Source of the DNA: Rhizobium cauense
Lineage (GTDB): Bacteria; Pseudomonadota; Alphaproteobacteria; Rhizobiales; Rhizobiaceae
Direction: 5' to 3'
NCBI RefSeq assembly: GCF_019511525.1
Contig: NZ_JAEUAT010000025.1
Location: 20,788-84,787, forward strand
DNA length: 64,000 nucleotides
Of the stretch, positions 35,991 through 44,806 are shown piece by piece. A program made the position numbers and the translations under genes. Positions within the stretch are counted from its first letter, which is position 1; the number at the start of each line of letters is the position of its first letter. The notes beneath the pieces were generated by a model. The model was not told the origin of the DNA and ran no database searches. It worked only from the letters and a program-made list of their open reading frames with translations.

Positions 35991-37373
35991 TCAGTCTTGC
36001 AGTCGGGCCTTCAGCCCGTCGATGATCGTCTTGCTCAGAAGCTCATAGTTCTCATCGAAGTGGTGGTCGCCGGCCAGCGCGATCACATCGACGCCGCTGT
36101 CCTTCAGGTCGGGACATGCGACCTCGTCGTCGTCTTCCTTTCCGTAGATGCACTGGACGATCTTTGGATCGACCTTCTTCAGGTCGTCAACCGGGTCGCC
36201 ACCGGCACCTTCCGTCTTCTGGCCGAGCCAGCCCATGACGGAGATCTGGTAATCCACCTCGTGCGAGAGAGATAGCAGCGACATCTGGGCAATAGTCTCC
36301 TTGGCGGCCGGCTTCAATCGCGTAAAGGCGGCAGGCACGACGTCGGCGCCAAAGGAATAGCCGATGAGGAGAACATGCTTCACCTTCCACTGCTTCCGGT
36401 AAAACTCGATGATTTTGCCAAGATCGTCCGCAGTCTGCTGCGGCTGGCGCTCCGACCAGAAATAGTGAAGCGAGTCGACACCAACCACGGGAACGCCCTG
36501 CTTCTGCAACGCCGCGCCGACCTCCTTGTCAATGTCGCGCCAACCGCCGTCTCCGGAATAAATAATCGCCATCGTATCGAAGGCTGGCTTGGCATCCAGA
36601 ATGGTGAGGGGCAGCCCCAGCGGGTTGTCGGCACTGCCGGAGGCGTCGATCAGGTCGGAGAGCGTGTCGCTCAGCGTCGTCTGCGCATCGCCCTCGGAAT
36701 CGCGGATGTCGATATCGGGGTGCTGCTTCTTGAGCTCTTCGACATGCGCTCGGCCGTCTTTGCTTGCGGACGCCGTGAACGAAGCGATGATCGGGTCCGG
36801 CAGCGATGTGTCGCTGAGCCCATAGATCATGCGATCACCGACCGTTTGTTTCTTCGCCGGTGTGCAGAGTTGCTTGGTAAGCGGAATGCCCGCGGCCGGA
36901 TCGACCACCAGCGTCTCGCCTATGGTGGCGTCCGGTGTCTGCGCTGCGATTGCCAGTGCCAAGGCTCCACCCTCACCGACGCCGGCGATGATCGGTAGAT
37001 GATAGGCGCTGTTACCGGCCGCGCGCTGCACCTGCTGGCTCAGCGACTCGATATCCGACACCATGTAGATGCAGCCGTCATTCTGGCTGAGGTCATAATT
37101 CCTGAGCGCATCCATGTAGGATGCGAAATCGATACCGATGACGACCGCCCCCTGCTCGACAAGCCGATCGGCCTCCGCCTTCTCGTTGTCGCCCCAGCCG
37201 GCGCCATCCGATATCAGCACGACGGCCCCTTTCACGTCGCCTTCCGGCAGGAAGATATGCGGCGAAGGAATGAGCCCGGTTTCAAAACTCTGCGTCGTCT
37301 CGGTTGCCGCCATTGCGACCGGCACGGACAGTAACAGGGCGCAGACGGCTGCAAGAAGGTGTCTTTTCATCAT
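35991..37373 (-). CDS. acvB: AcvB/VirJ-family lysyl-phosphatidylglycerol hydrolase
   Basis: Periplasmic protein of the AcvB/VirJ family. In Agrobacterium AcvB cleaves lysyl-phosphatidylglycerol made by LpiA, and it is needed for acid tolerance and T-DNA-related virulence. The 460 residues have a signal peptide (MMKRHLLAAVCALLLSVPVA) and two alpha/beta-hydrolase-like halves: GVGEGGALALAIAAQ and the more canonical nucleophile elbow GYSFGADVVPAAF. The start codon overlaps the lpiA stop (ATGA), so the two genes are translationally coupled. The role here is inferred from this pairing. Confidence 0.9.
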   Translation of the reverse strand: MMKRHLLAAVCALLLSVPVAMAATETTQSFETGLIPSPHIFLPEGDVKGAVVLISDGAGWGDNEKAEADRLVEQGAVVIGIDFASYMDALRNYDLSQNDGCIYMVSDIESLSQQVQRAAGNSAYHLPIIAGVGEGGALALAIAAQTPDATIGETLVVDPAAGIPLTKQLCTPAKKQTVGDRMIYGLSDTSLPDPIIASFTASASKDGRAHVEELKKQHPDIDIRDSEGDAQTTLSDTLSDLIDASGSADNPLGLPLTILDAKPAFDTMAIIYSGDGGWRDIDKEVGAALQKQGVPVVGVDSLHYFWSERQPQQTADDLGKIIEFYRKQWKVKHVLLIGYSFGADVVPAAFTRLKPAAKETIAQMSLLSLSHEVDYQISVMGWLGQKTEGAGGDPVDDLKKVDPKIVQCIYGKEDDDEVACPDLKDSGVDVIALAGDHHFDENYELLSKTIIDGLKARLQD

Positions 37374-39973
37374 TTCCTCACTACCCCTCGCAATCCGCCG
37401 CCGATCAGGAACGTTGCGTCCATCAGCGCAAGCATCGGATTGCCTCCACCCGAAACCGCAAGATACCGCGGATGCCACTGCGGATGAAACTTTGATTTGA
37501 AGGCCCTGAGGCCCTTGAAGTTATAGAACCGCTCTCCGTGTTCGAAGACGGTGCTGCCGATGCGATCCCAGACGGGAGCGACCTCGCGCTTCGACATGCC
37601 CGAAAGCGGTGCCATGCCGAGATTGAAATGCGAGAAGCCTTCGCTGCGCAGGTACTCCATGATCTGGACGAAGAGGAAGTCCATCGATCCCTTCGGCGCA
37701 TCCGGCGAGAACCGCATCAGATCGATAGTTCCCTCGTCCTTCGCGGCCGTTATCAAGATATTGGCGAAGGCGACGATCTTGCCTTCCCGCTTCAGGATGC
37801 CAACCGGCTGGGCAACGATGTAGTCGGCATCGAACGCCCCGAGCGAGAAGCCTTTCTCCTTGGCATTGTGATCCTCGAGCCAGGCACTCGAAACCGCGGC
37901 AAGCTCGTCCATCACGCCAGGAACGTTTTCTGGCACGATCACCTCGAACTCAAGGCCGTCACGCTGCGCGCGGCTCGCCGTCTGCCTGAGGTTGGCCCAC
38001 TTGCCGCCTTTCATTTCGAAGGTCTTGAGGTCGGCGACAGCAAGCTCACCCAGCTTGAACGCGCGCAGCCCTGCATCGGCACAATGGGAAAGCAGGGCCG
38101 GCGAGATCTGGTAGAACACGGCGCGACAGCCGGCCGCGCGTGCAGTCTCCACGAAACGCCAGACGAGTTCCGGGATAGCACTGCGCTCGCCGATCGGGTC
38201 GAAGAGCGCGATCCAGGAACGGCCTTGCCTTCCGTACATGATGAAGGCGTCGCCCTTCTCGGAGAACATGATGCTCTTGTCGCCCATCCGCACCAGATTG
38301 GCGTCGGCATAGCGCTGCCTTTCGACGATCTCGACCGCCCGCTGCAACGCGTCCGTTGACGCAGGCTCCGGCTTAACCGCCACCGGGCGAAGCAGGCTGA
38401 AGATCGCAATTGCCGAGGAAATGATGGAGATACCGAGCACGGCGCGCAGACCACGCGGGGCCTCGTCGGCAAATTCGAACTGCCACCAGAGCTCGCGGCT
38501 GTACTCGACGTCGCGGTAGACGAAGAGCAGGATGACAATCGCGCCGACACAGATGACGGCGATGGCGGTCAGCCACGAGGCCGTCAGCGTCTGGTTGAGA
38601 AGGGACGCATGCCGCCGGAACAGACGGCGGCTGACGAAGAGACCGAAGATAAGGAAGCCAAGAAAACATGCCTCAACGAGCGCGATCGCCTTGAGCAGCG
38701 ACAAGGCCAATGCTGCCGCAGCGGACATGATCGACACCCACCAGGCACCGTCTAGCCTCTGGCCGAGCCCACGCGCCGCAACGACGAGTGCCAGTCCCAT
38801 CAGGCTCGACAGAAAATGTGCGCCTTCGACAATCGGCAACGGCAGGTAGTTAGCCAGGAACTCAAGGTTCTGGTCCGGGGTCGGCGTCACGCTTGAGAAG
38901 ACCAGCATCACCCCGAGAATCAGAGAGAAGGCCGAGAGCAACTGCGGCATCAGCCGGATACCGATCTTTCGGACTCCGGATGCCACCGGGTGATCCGCGA
39001 ACCGCCGAAGCTCCGTTGCCGACACGGCGAGGACGGCAAGCAGCAGCGGCAGCACATGGTAGATCAGGCGGTAGAGCACCAGCGACCCGAGCACTGCATC
39101 GATGTTCACGGCGCTGCCAAGCGAAGCGATGATAACCGTTTCGAACACGCCCAGCCCGGCTGGCACATGGCTCAAGACACCGAGGCCGACAGCAATCGCA
39201 TAAACCGCCAGGAACACTGGCCAGCTGATTGCCGCCTGTGGCAGCAGGACATAGAGCACGGTTGCCGAGGCTGCGATGTCGAAGGCGGTGACAAGGAACT
39301 GTCGCGACCACGTGCGAGAGTCTGGCAGCCTGACCTCGACCGGACCAATGTGGATCGCACGGCCGTCACGGCCGATGATGGTCATGATGCCCAGTCCGAC
39401 GATGACTGCACCAGCCAACAGCCGCAGACTAAGGCTGCCAACATTGATCAACGGCGCGATCTCATCGGCTATGATCAAGAGCGCAATGGCAGCGACCCCC
39501 GCAAGCCCGAGACCGAACGATAGCGTCACGAATGCAATGACCCGACCGATTTCCTCAGGCGCCAGACCGAGCCGCGAATAGGCGCGATAGCGAATTGCGC
39601 CGCCGCTCAGAGCCCCGAAACCCGCGGTATTTCCGACCGCATAGGCGCTGAACGCGGTCAGCGCCACCTGCGGAAACGGCAGCTTGCGGCCAACATATTC
39701 AATGGCATTCACATCATAGAAAACGAGGGCCAGGAAACTCAGGCCAGTAAAGACCAACGCCAGCACGATCGAGCTGACCTTGGTGTCGGCCAGCGCCTGC
39801 ACCACGTCGTCGTAGCGCACTTCGTTCGTCAACTTCACGATCGCGAAGCCGACAAGGCAGAAGAGTGCAAGCGTCGCCAATGCGGTCAAAAGTGCGCGGT
39901 AGCGACTGAACAGTCCACGCACCGAAGATTCGTCGGCGTTTTCGATTTCTTCCAACTTGCCGTGCCCCGACAT
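37370..39973 (-). CDS. lpiA: Lysyl-phosphatidylglycerol synthase LpiA (MprF type)
   Basis: Bifunctional membrane enzyme that adds lysine from Lys-tRNA to phosphatidylglycerol and flips the product, lowering surface charge and giving acid and cationic-peptide resistance. The 867 residues have about 12-14 membrane helices in the first ~520 residues. The C-terminal cytosolic synthase domain follows (GNAT-like, e.g. MYGRQGRSWIALFDPIGERS, LDLMRFSPDAPKGSMDFLF-like segment, HFNLGMAPLSGMS). It is typical of the lpiA-acvB operon of Rhizobium tropici and Agrobacterium. Confidence 0.93.
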   Translation of the reverse strand: MSGHGKLEEIENADESSVRGLFSRYRALLTALATLALFCLVGFAIVKLTNEVRYDDVVQALADTKVSSIVLALVFTGLSFLALVFYDVNAIEYVGRKLPFPQVALTAFSAYAVGNTAGFGALSGGAIRYRAYSRLGLAPEEIGRVIAFVTLSFGLGLAGVAAIALLIIADEIAPLINVGSLSLRLLAGAVIVGLGIMTIIGRDGRAIHIGPVEVRLPDSRTWSRQFLVTAFDIAASATVLYVLLPQAAISWPVFLAVYAIAVGLGVLSHVPAGLGVFETVIIASLGSAVNIDAVLGSLVLYRLIYHVLPLLLAVLAVSATELRRFADHPVASGVRKIGIRLMPQLLSAFSLILGVMLVFSSVTPTPDQNLEFLANYLPLPIVEGAHFLSSLMGLALVVAARGLGQRLDGAWWVSIMSAAAALALSLLKAIALVEACFLGFLIFGLFVSRRLFRRHASLLNQTLTASWLTAIAVICVGAIVILLFVYRDVEYSRELWWQFEFADEAPRGLRAVLGISIISSAIAIFSLLRPVAVKPEPASTDALQRAVEIVERQRYADANLVRMGDKSIMFSEKGDAFIMYGRQGRSWIALFDPIGERSAIPELVWRFVETARAAGCRAVFYQISPALLSHCADAGLRAFKLGELAVADLKTFEMKGGKWANLRQTASRAQRDGLEFEVIVPENVPGVMDELAAVSSAWLEDHNAKEKGFSLGAFDADYIVAQPVGILKREGKIVAFANILITAAKDEGTIDLMRFSPDAPKGSMDFLFVQIMEYLRSEGFSHFNLGMAPLSGMSKREVAPVWDRIGSTVFEHGERFYNFKGLRAFKSKFHPQWHPRYLAVSGGGNPMLALMDATFLIGGGLRGVVRK

Positions 39974-40198
39974 TTCCTACCGTCGTCATATTCCAGTTTA
40001 GCGGGAATGCGTTCGAAACACGTAACACAAGCAAGTCGCAAGCTGTATCAACGTATAGCCTGCGCTGACCGAGCCCGCCCGCCACTCTCGCCTCCTTCAT
40101 CCCCAATTAGGGCAAATTTGGCGCACGAATGGCTACGGGACATTGCATTTTCGTAATGTTTCAAAGGCTTGCTTCACGCCTACCGCCGCCGGGGAAGC

Positions 40199-42334
40199 CT
40201 AGATGGCAGGCTCCTCCGGGCCGGCGGAACGTTGCGCTGTGTGGCGTGCGGCTGCGGCACGCGCTTCAGCCTCGTGCCCTTCACCTGAGACCTGCACCGT
40301 CGGAACGGCAAACTCGATGCCGTTTTCCTTGAAGGCGTTGCGGATCATGGCCAGCGCGTTGCGCCGGATTACGAACTGCTCTCCCGGTTTCGTCATCATC
40401 GCAAGGCGGATAACGATGGCGAACTCGCCAAACTGCTCCACACCTTTCATCTTCAGCGTCTCGATGATGTGCGGACTGTAGTCGGGATTGTCCAGGAGCT
40501 GCTGTCCGATCTGCTTGATCACCTTCTTGGCCTTCACCAGATCGGTGTCATAGGTCACGTTCAAGGTGATCTTGTCGATCGTCCAGTCGCGGTTGAGGTT
40601 CTTGACCGCCCCGAGTTCGCCGAACGGCACCGTCGTCAGCGGCCCCCGATGATGCCGCAGCTTGACGGAACGCAGGCTGAAAGCCTCAACCACGCCCTTG
40701 TGGCTGCCACTCTCGATGTACTCCCCGACACGGAAGGCATCGTCCCACAGATAGAACATGCCGCTGATGACATCCTTCACGATGGTCTGCGCACCGAAGC
40801 CGACGGCAACGCCGACAACACCAGCACCTGCGATCAGAGGGGCAATCTGGACTCCAAGACCGGACAGCACCATGAGAACCGCGATAACGGCGATGATGAC
40901 GGCTAGAATGTTGCGAAAGATCGGGAGCAAGGTCTGCAGACGCGCACGCCTGGCCTTCTCCTCGTCCGTGGCGGCTCCATCGATACGGGATTCGTCCAGC
41001 TTGCCGTTGATGTAGGCACGAGCTAGGTGCCAGAGCAGGTCGGCAGCAAGCAGAATGACGATCCCACCGATCGCGCCCCGCGCAATGCGATCGATCATCG
41101 TCTCCCCGGCTGCCATTCGATCCGCGGCGAGGCCAAGCATACGGCCAAACCAGAACGCTGCGGCGGCGATGATGATCGCCCGAACGCCGCGATCAAGGAG
41201 CACGGTGGCGATCCTGCGTTGCGCAAGCAACCCTGCCTCCGCCTGATGCAGAGAGCGAACCGCCAGCGTGGCAACCGTAAGCGCCCGTGGCAGCAGCACC
41301 GCATAGATACCAATCCACAGCAACAGATTGAAGCCCGTGACCCAGAGAAGCCAGAGCAATCCGAAATAGATCGTCAGCCCCCAAGACAGGGTGAGGCTGC
41401 GATGCTCCCCTTCCTCCACCGGGCGGGACCAGACGGCCTCGACGGCAATGGCAAGCAATCCAAGGCCGAGGATGTAACCAACGAAGTAGCGGGCGCCTTC
41501 CGAAAAGCCAAGCGGGACCAGGAGCTGGATCGCCGCCCAGCCGAAGGCGAAATAAATGACGAAGAGGGCACAGCGGCGAAACCAGAACAAGGCCTTAGCC
41601 CGCGACACCTGGCGCTCGCCATCCGCCCGTGGCAGGGTCACAAGTGCGACCAGCAGCCGCCCCAAGGCGACAGCGACGCGAGCGACGATCAGCGCAATTG
41701 CGATCGCGATCGCCATGGACCGCGTAATCGGCGGCCAGTTGAAGGCAAGCAAGGGCACCAGCGTGGCCGCTGCGAACACCACTGCCGGCACTATGCGATA
41801 GAAGAGATTTGCCGTCGCGTGGTGCGCAACCGTCATCACCTCGTCGTCGCTCTGACGAACTCGCGGCTTCGGGACGACGATGCGAAACAGCAGCTCAGCC
41901 ACCGCTCCGGCTAGAAACAGTACCAAGACCTCGGTCGTTATCAGCACCCAACCGGCCGGCGCGACCTCGCGCTCGACGATATCGGAGGCGGACGCCACCT
42001 CTTCGGGAATAGCCATTGCCGCATCGGAGACCATCTCGACATGACGGCGTGCATGATCGACGAGTTCGGACAATGCCGACACCTCTCCGGTTTCGGCCGG
42101 GGTGGTTGTCGGCTGAGGCTGAGCCCGCGTTTGCGTCGCCATCCACTCCTTCACTTGCGGCGTCTGCATCAAATCAAGAATCTGACGCACTTCAGCAGGC
42201 GGTTGAGCAGTGGTTGCCGCAGAAGGAGTTGAGGCAGGTGCCGTCTGGGCGGCGCCCGTACTTGCGACCCCAAGAAGGAACATCACCGATATCAGCAGAT
42301 GCAATACACCACGCACACCAATTGCGAGAACCAT
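40199..42334 (-). CDS. MscS-family mechanosensitive ion channel, large type
   Basis: The roughly 711-residue product has a signal-like N terminus, an extended region with many membrane helices, and the conserved MscS core. The pore helix (LIAGAGVVGVAVGFGAQTIV) is followed by KDVISGMFYLWDDAFRVGEY, and a C-terminal cytoplasmic domain (EFAVPTVQVSGEG). Such large MscS-like channels release osmolytes under hypo-osmotic shock, but the physiological role here is unknown. Two ATGs, 42340 and 42334, follow an AGGGGG; the second has better spacing. Confidence 0.9.
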   Translation of the reverse strand: MVLAIGVRGVLHLLISVMFLLGVASTGAAQTAPASTPSAATTAQPPAEVRQILDLMQTPQVKEWMATQTRAQPQPTTTPAETGEVSALSELVDHARRHVEMVSDAAMAIPEEVASASDIVEREVAPAGWVLITTEVLVLFLAGAVAELLFRIVVPKPRVRQSDDEVMTVAHHATANLFYRIVPAVVFAAATLVPLLAFNWPPITRSMAIAIAIALIVARVAVALGRLLVALVTLPRADGERQVSRAKALFWFRRCALFVIYFAFGWAAIQLLVPLGFSEGARYFVGYILGLGLLAIAVEAVWSRPVEEGEHRSLTLSWGLTIYFGLLWLLWVTGFNLLLWIGIYAVLLPRALTVATLAVRSLHQAEAGLLAQRRIATVLLDRGVRAIIIAAAAFWFGRMLGLAADRMAAGETMIDRIARGAIGGIVILLAADLLWHLARAYINGKLDESRIDGAATDEEKARRARLQTLLPIFRNILAVIIAVIAVLMVLSGLGVQIAPLIAGAGVVGVAVGFGAQTIVKDVISGMFYLWDDAFRVGEYIESGSHKGVVEAFSLRSVKLRHHRGPLTTVPFGELGAVKNLNRDWTIDKITLNVTYDTDLVKAKKVIKQIGQQLLDNPDYSPHIIETLKMKGVEQFGEFAIVIRLAMMTKPGEQFVIRRNALAMIRNAFKENGIEFAVPTVQVSGEGHEAEARAAAARHTAQRSAGPEEPAI

Positions 42335-42380
42335 CAACATTGCCCCCTAACGATCCCCCAACAATATATCGTGCTTTGTA

Positions 42381-42413
42381 AAAGAAAAGCCCGCGCATAT
42401 GAGAGTGCGCGGG
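42381..42413 (-). terminator. Rho-independent terminator of gnd
   Basis: GCCCGCGCA / TGCGCGGGC with a seven-base loop, followed on the minus strand by TTTTCTTTT; 26 bases past the gnd stop. Confidence 0.75.
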
Positions 42414-42439
42414 CCGGAAATAGTAACGGGTGGAGTGCC

Positions 42440-43459
42440 TTATCCCTTCGGCTTCTCGACGTGACCGCCGAAGCCAGCGCGCATCGCCGAAAGCACCTTG
42501 TTGGCGAACTCGTCATTGTCGCGCGATGAAAAGCGGCCATGAAGCGCGGCACTCAGCACCGGCGTCGGCACGCTTTCGTCTATCGCCGCCATGATCGTCC
42601 ACCGACCCTCGCCGGAATCGGAGACGCGGCCAGCAAACTTGCCGAGGACGGGATCGGCGTGCAGTGCATCGGCAGTCAGATCGAGCAGCCACGACGTGAT
42701 GACGCTGCCGCGGCGCCACACTTCGGCAACATCGGGCAGGTTGAAGTCATAGCGATAGTATTCGGGATGCGCCAAAGGTGCTGTTTCTGCGTCCACCTCA
42801 TGGGTGGCCGCACCGACATTCGCATGCTTCAGGATGTTCAGCCCTTCAGCATAGGCGGCCATCAGACCGTACTCGATACCATTGTGAACCATCTTGACGA
42901 AGTGTCCGGCGCCGTGCGGGCCGCAATGAAGGTAGCCCAGCTCGGCCGTGCTCTCCGGGCGCGCGCTGCGACCGGCGGAAGGAGCGACATCACCCTGGCC
43001 CGGCGCCAGAGACGCAAAGATCGGGGACAGCGATTGCACGATCCCCTTCTCGCCACCGATCATCAGGCAATAGCCACGCTCGAGGCCGAAGACCCCTCCG
43101 CTGGTGCCGACATCGACATAGTGGATCCCTTTGGTGATGAGCTCCGCCCCACGCCGGATATCGTCGTGATAGTATGAGTTGCCGCCATCGATGATGATGT
43201 CATCGTCATGCAGCAGCGGCAGAAGCTGGGCAATAACCTTGTCGGTGATGGCCGCCGGCAGCATCAGCCAGACGGCGCGCGGTCGCGACAGCTTCGAGAC
43301 GAACTCCTCGAGGGAGGCGCTGCCGACCGCACCCTTGCCAACGAGATCGGCAACGCTTTCCGGCTTGGCGTCGTAAACGACGCATTCATGGCCATCGCGC
43401 ATCAATCGCTGGACCATGTAGTTGCCCATACGGCCCAAACCCACCATGCCAAGCTGCAT
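42440..43459 (-). CDS. gnd: 6-phosphogluconate dehydrogenase, decarboxylating (short YqeC-like type)
   Basis: Oxidises 6-phosphogluconate to ribulose-5-phosphate and CO2. The 339 residues fit the shorter YqeC-type family, not the ~470-residue E. coli type. Marks are the Rossmann start MQLGMVGLGRMG, the substrate segment GTSGGVFGLERGYCLMIGG and the HNGIEYGLMAAYAEG helix. AGGAG lies just upstream of the ATG at 43459, so the Cys-rich upstream extension is not real. The cofactor (NAD or NADP) cannot be told from sequence alone. Confidence 0.92.
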   Translation of the reverse strand: MQLGMVGLGRMGNYMVQRLMRDGHECVVYDAKPESVADLVGKGAVGSASLEEFVSKLSRPRAVWLMLPAAITDKVIAQLLPLLHDDDIIIDGGNSYYHDDIRRGAELITKGIHYVDVGTSGGVFGLERGYCLMIGGEKGIVQSLSPIFASLAPGQGDVAPSAGRSARPESTAELGYLHCGPHGAGHFVKMVHNGIEYGLMAAYAEGLNILKHANVGAATHEVDAETAPLAHPEYYRYDFNLPDVAEVWRRGSVITSWLLDLTADALHADPVLGKFAGRVSDSGEGRWTIMAAIDESVPTPVLSAALHGRFSSRDNDEFANKVLSAMRAGFGGHVEKPKG

Positions 43460-43609
43460 CTGAAATCTCCTGGAAATTAAATCGATATAATTCCGGAAAC
43501 TAGCATTCGCATTGCTGCAAGCAAGTGAAGTGTGCGTCACATCTGCATTGCAGCAGCAGCACAGCACGCAACAGAGTAAAAGGAGAAGTGCGATCCACGG
43601 CAACCGATG

Positions 43610-43748
43610 GATGTTTACGATCCTGGGTGCCTACAAACGTAGGTGGGCACCGTGTGTCCAGGCCCACGAGCCTGGTCAGGGACAGCTCCCTTTGGATCGA
43701 GTATGGCCCCAGGGATTGTGGTTCCTGTCGAGAGGCGCAGATCGCACC
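43610..43748 (-). ncRNA. ssrS: 6S RNA (ssrS), candidate
   Basis: Gene-free stretch downstream of zapA, the usual place of 6S RNA in proteobacteria. Read on the minus strand, TGCGATC (43740-43746) pairs with GATCGTA (43616-43622) to close the molecule. A terminal stem-loop (CCAGGC / GCCTGG) and a second hairpin (CCTAC-GTTT-GTAGG) stand between the arms, giving a long rod-like fold of about 140 nt. A TATATA -10-like box lies just upstream of the 5' end. 6S RNA binds sigma-70 RNA polymerase and dampens transcription in stationary phase. Sequence identity with known 6S was not checked against a covariance model. Confidence 0.75.
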
Positions 43749-43804
43749 AGATATATAAGGCTGAATTCCTTGGTGCGCCAGAGGGCCCGGTAGACCGTGC
43801 CTAT

Positions 43805-44182
43805 TTAATTGAGTTCGGCCGACGCCCTGCCGTTCAGCTTGTCGGTTATGCCGCGGATTCTGCTCGTGACTTCACCGAGTGCCGCAGCAAGGCTCTCTTC
43901 GGTCCGCGCATTTGCAGTCAGGACGGTGTCGCGGGTATTGCGCAGTGTCTCCAACTCGGATTCGAGATCAGCGACGCGGCGACTGAGTTCCGAGATCTCG
44001 TCCATGACCATGATCCCCGCCATGACGGTAATCCTGAGGTCGCCGATTTCACCGAACTGGCCCTTGAGATGGCCGACATAGTTGTCAAAGCGCGTCGCAA
44101 GGTCCGTCAGATGTCCCTCCTGACCTTCCTCGCAGGCCATGCGATAGGCCTTGCCGTCGATCGTTACCGTTACCTGCGCCAT
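43805..44182 (-). CDS. zapA: Cell division protein ZapA
   Basis: Cytoplasmic FtsZ-ring stabiliser. The 125 residues begin MAQVTVTIDGKAYRMACEEG, with the small globular domain and then a coiled coil from about residue 50 to 105 (ELSRRVADLESELETLRNTR). It lies 13 bases downstream of a DUF4164 coiled-coil gene and upstream of the 6S RNA, the usual arrangement. Confidence 0.93.
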   Translation of the reverse strand: MAQVTVTIDGKAYRMACEEGQEGHLTDLATRFDNYVGHLKGQFGEIGDLRITVMAGIMVMDEISELSRRVADLESELETLRNTRDTVLTANARTEESLAAALGEVTSRIRGITDKLNGRASAELN

Positions 44183-44195
44183 GTGTCGCGCCTTT

Positions 44196-44471
44196 CTATC
44201 GGTCCAGAACCGCGCGGATCGTCTCCATGGCCGTCACCAGCCGACGCGAGACCTCGCGGTTGACTTCCTCGAGGCGGTTCGCACGAAACTCCGCCTGGTC
44301 GAGTTCCTGTGCAAGCTTCGAGCGGTCGGCGTGAATGCGGCGAACCTCGCCTTCGACTTCGCCCTGCTCACGCTGATGCTCGATACGCATATCGACGGCG
44401 TTCTCGAGACCAGCGATGGCTTGCCTAAGCTCGTTGAGTGCTGCTTCCATGATTTTGCCTGTAGGCGTCAT
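44196..44471 (-). CDS. DUF4164 coiled-coil protein
   Basis: The 91-residue, highly charged coiled-coil protein (QREQGEVEGEVRRIHADRSK, SRRLVTAMETIRAVL) belongs to DUF4164, found only in alphaproteobacteria and next to zapA. A role as a division or ring-associated partner is inferred from this fixed neighbourhood. GGAGA five bases upstream fixes the ATG at 44471; 44450 is an alternative. Confidence 0.85.
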   Translation of the reverse strand: MTPTGKIMEAALNELRQAIAGLENAVDMRIEHQREQGEVEGEVRRIHADRSKLAQELDQAEFRANRLEEVNREVSRRLVTAMETIRAVLDR

Positions 44472-44806
44472 GTATTCTCCGGTTCCCGCACAAGACCCGC
44501 GAATCGGCGCCCTAGACCGATCCAGTATTTTCAAAAAGATACGCACCTCGCCAACGGCACGTCAATAAAGGCGGCATGGCCGCTGCCGTCCTATCCTGTG
44601 GATGACGAAAATCAACTGCCGCCGCACGCGGCATTCAACTTTTGTAAAAATTGATGGTCATATGTCTAAAATCGATTGGAGACGCCTCCAGAGGGCCTTC
44701 CGTTTGTTGACTTGGCCGTTCCAACTGCTATGTGTCACCCCGCTCTCATTGATGGTCTCCACAGGCTTGAGGCCATCCCCCGACACCCGGAACCCGTGGA
44801 ATAGCC
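44472..44806. other. Divergent promoter region of DUF4164-zapA and tkt
   Basis: No gene. It contains promoters for two divergent units; an AT-rich patch at about 44635-44670 is the likely tkt side. Nothing further can be identified. Confidence 0.4.
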
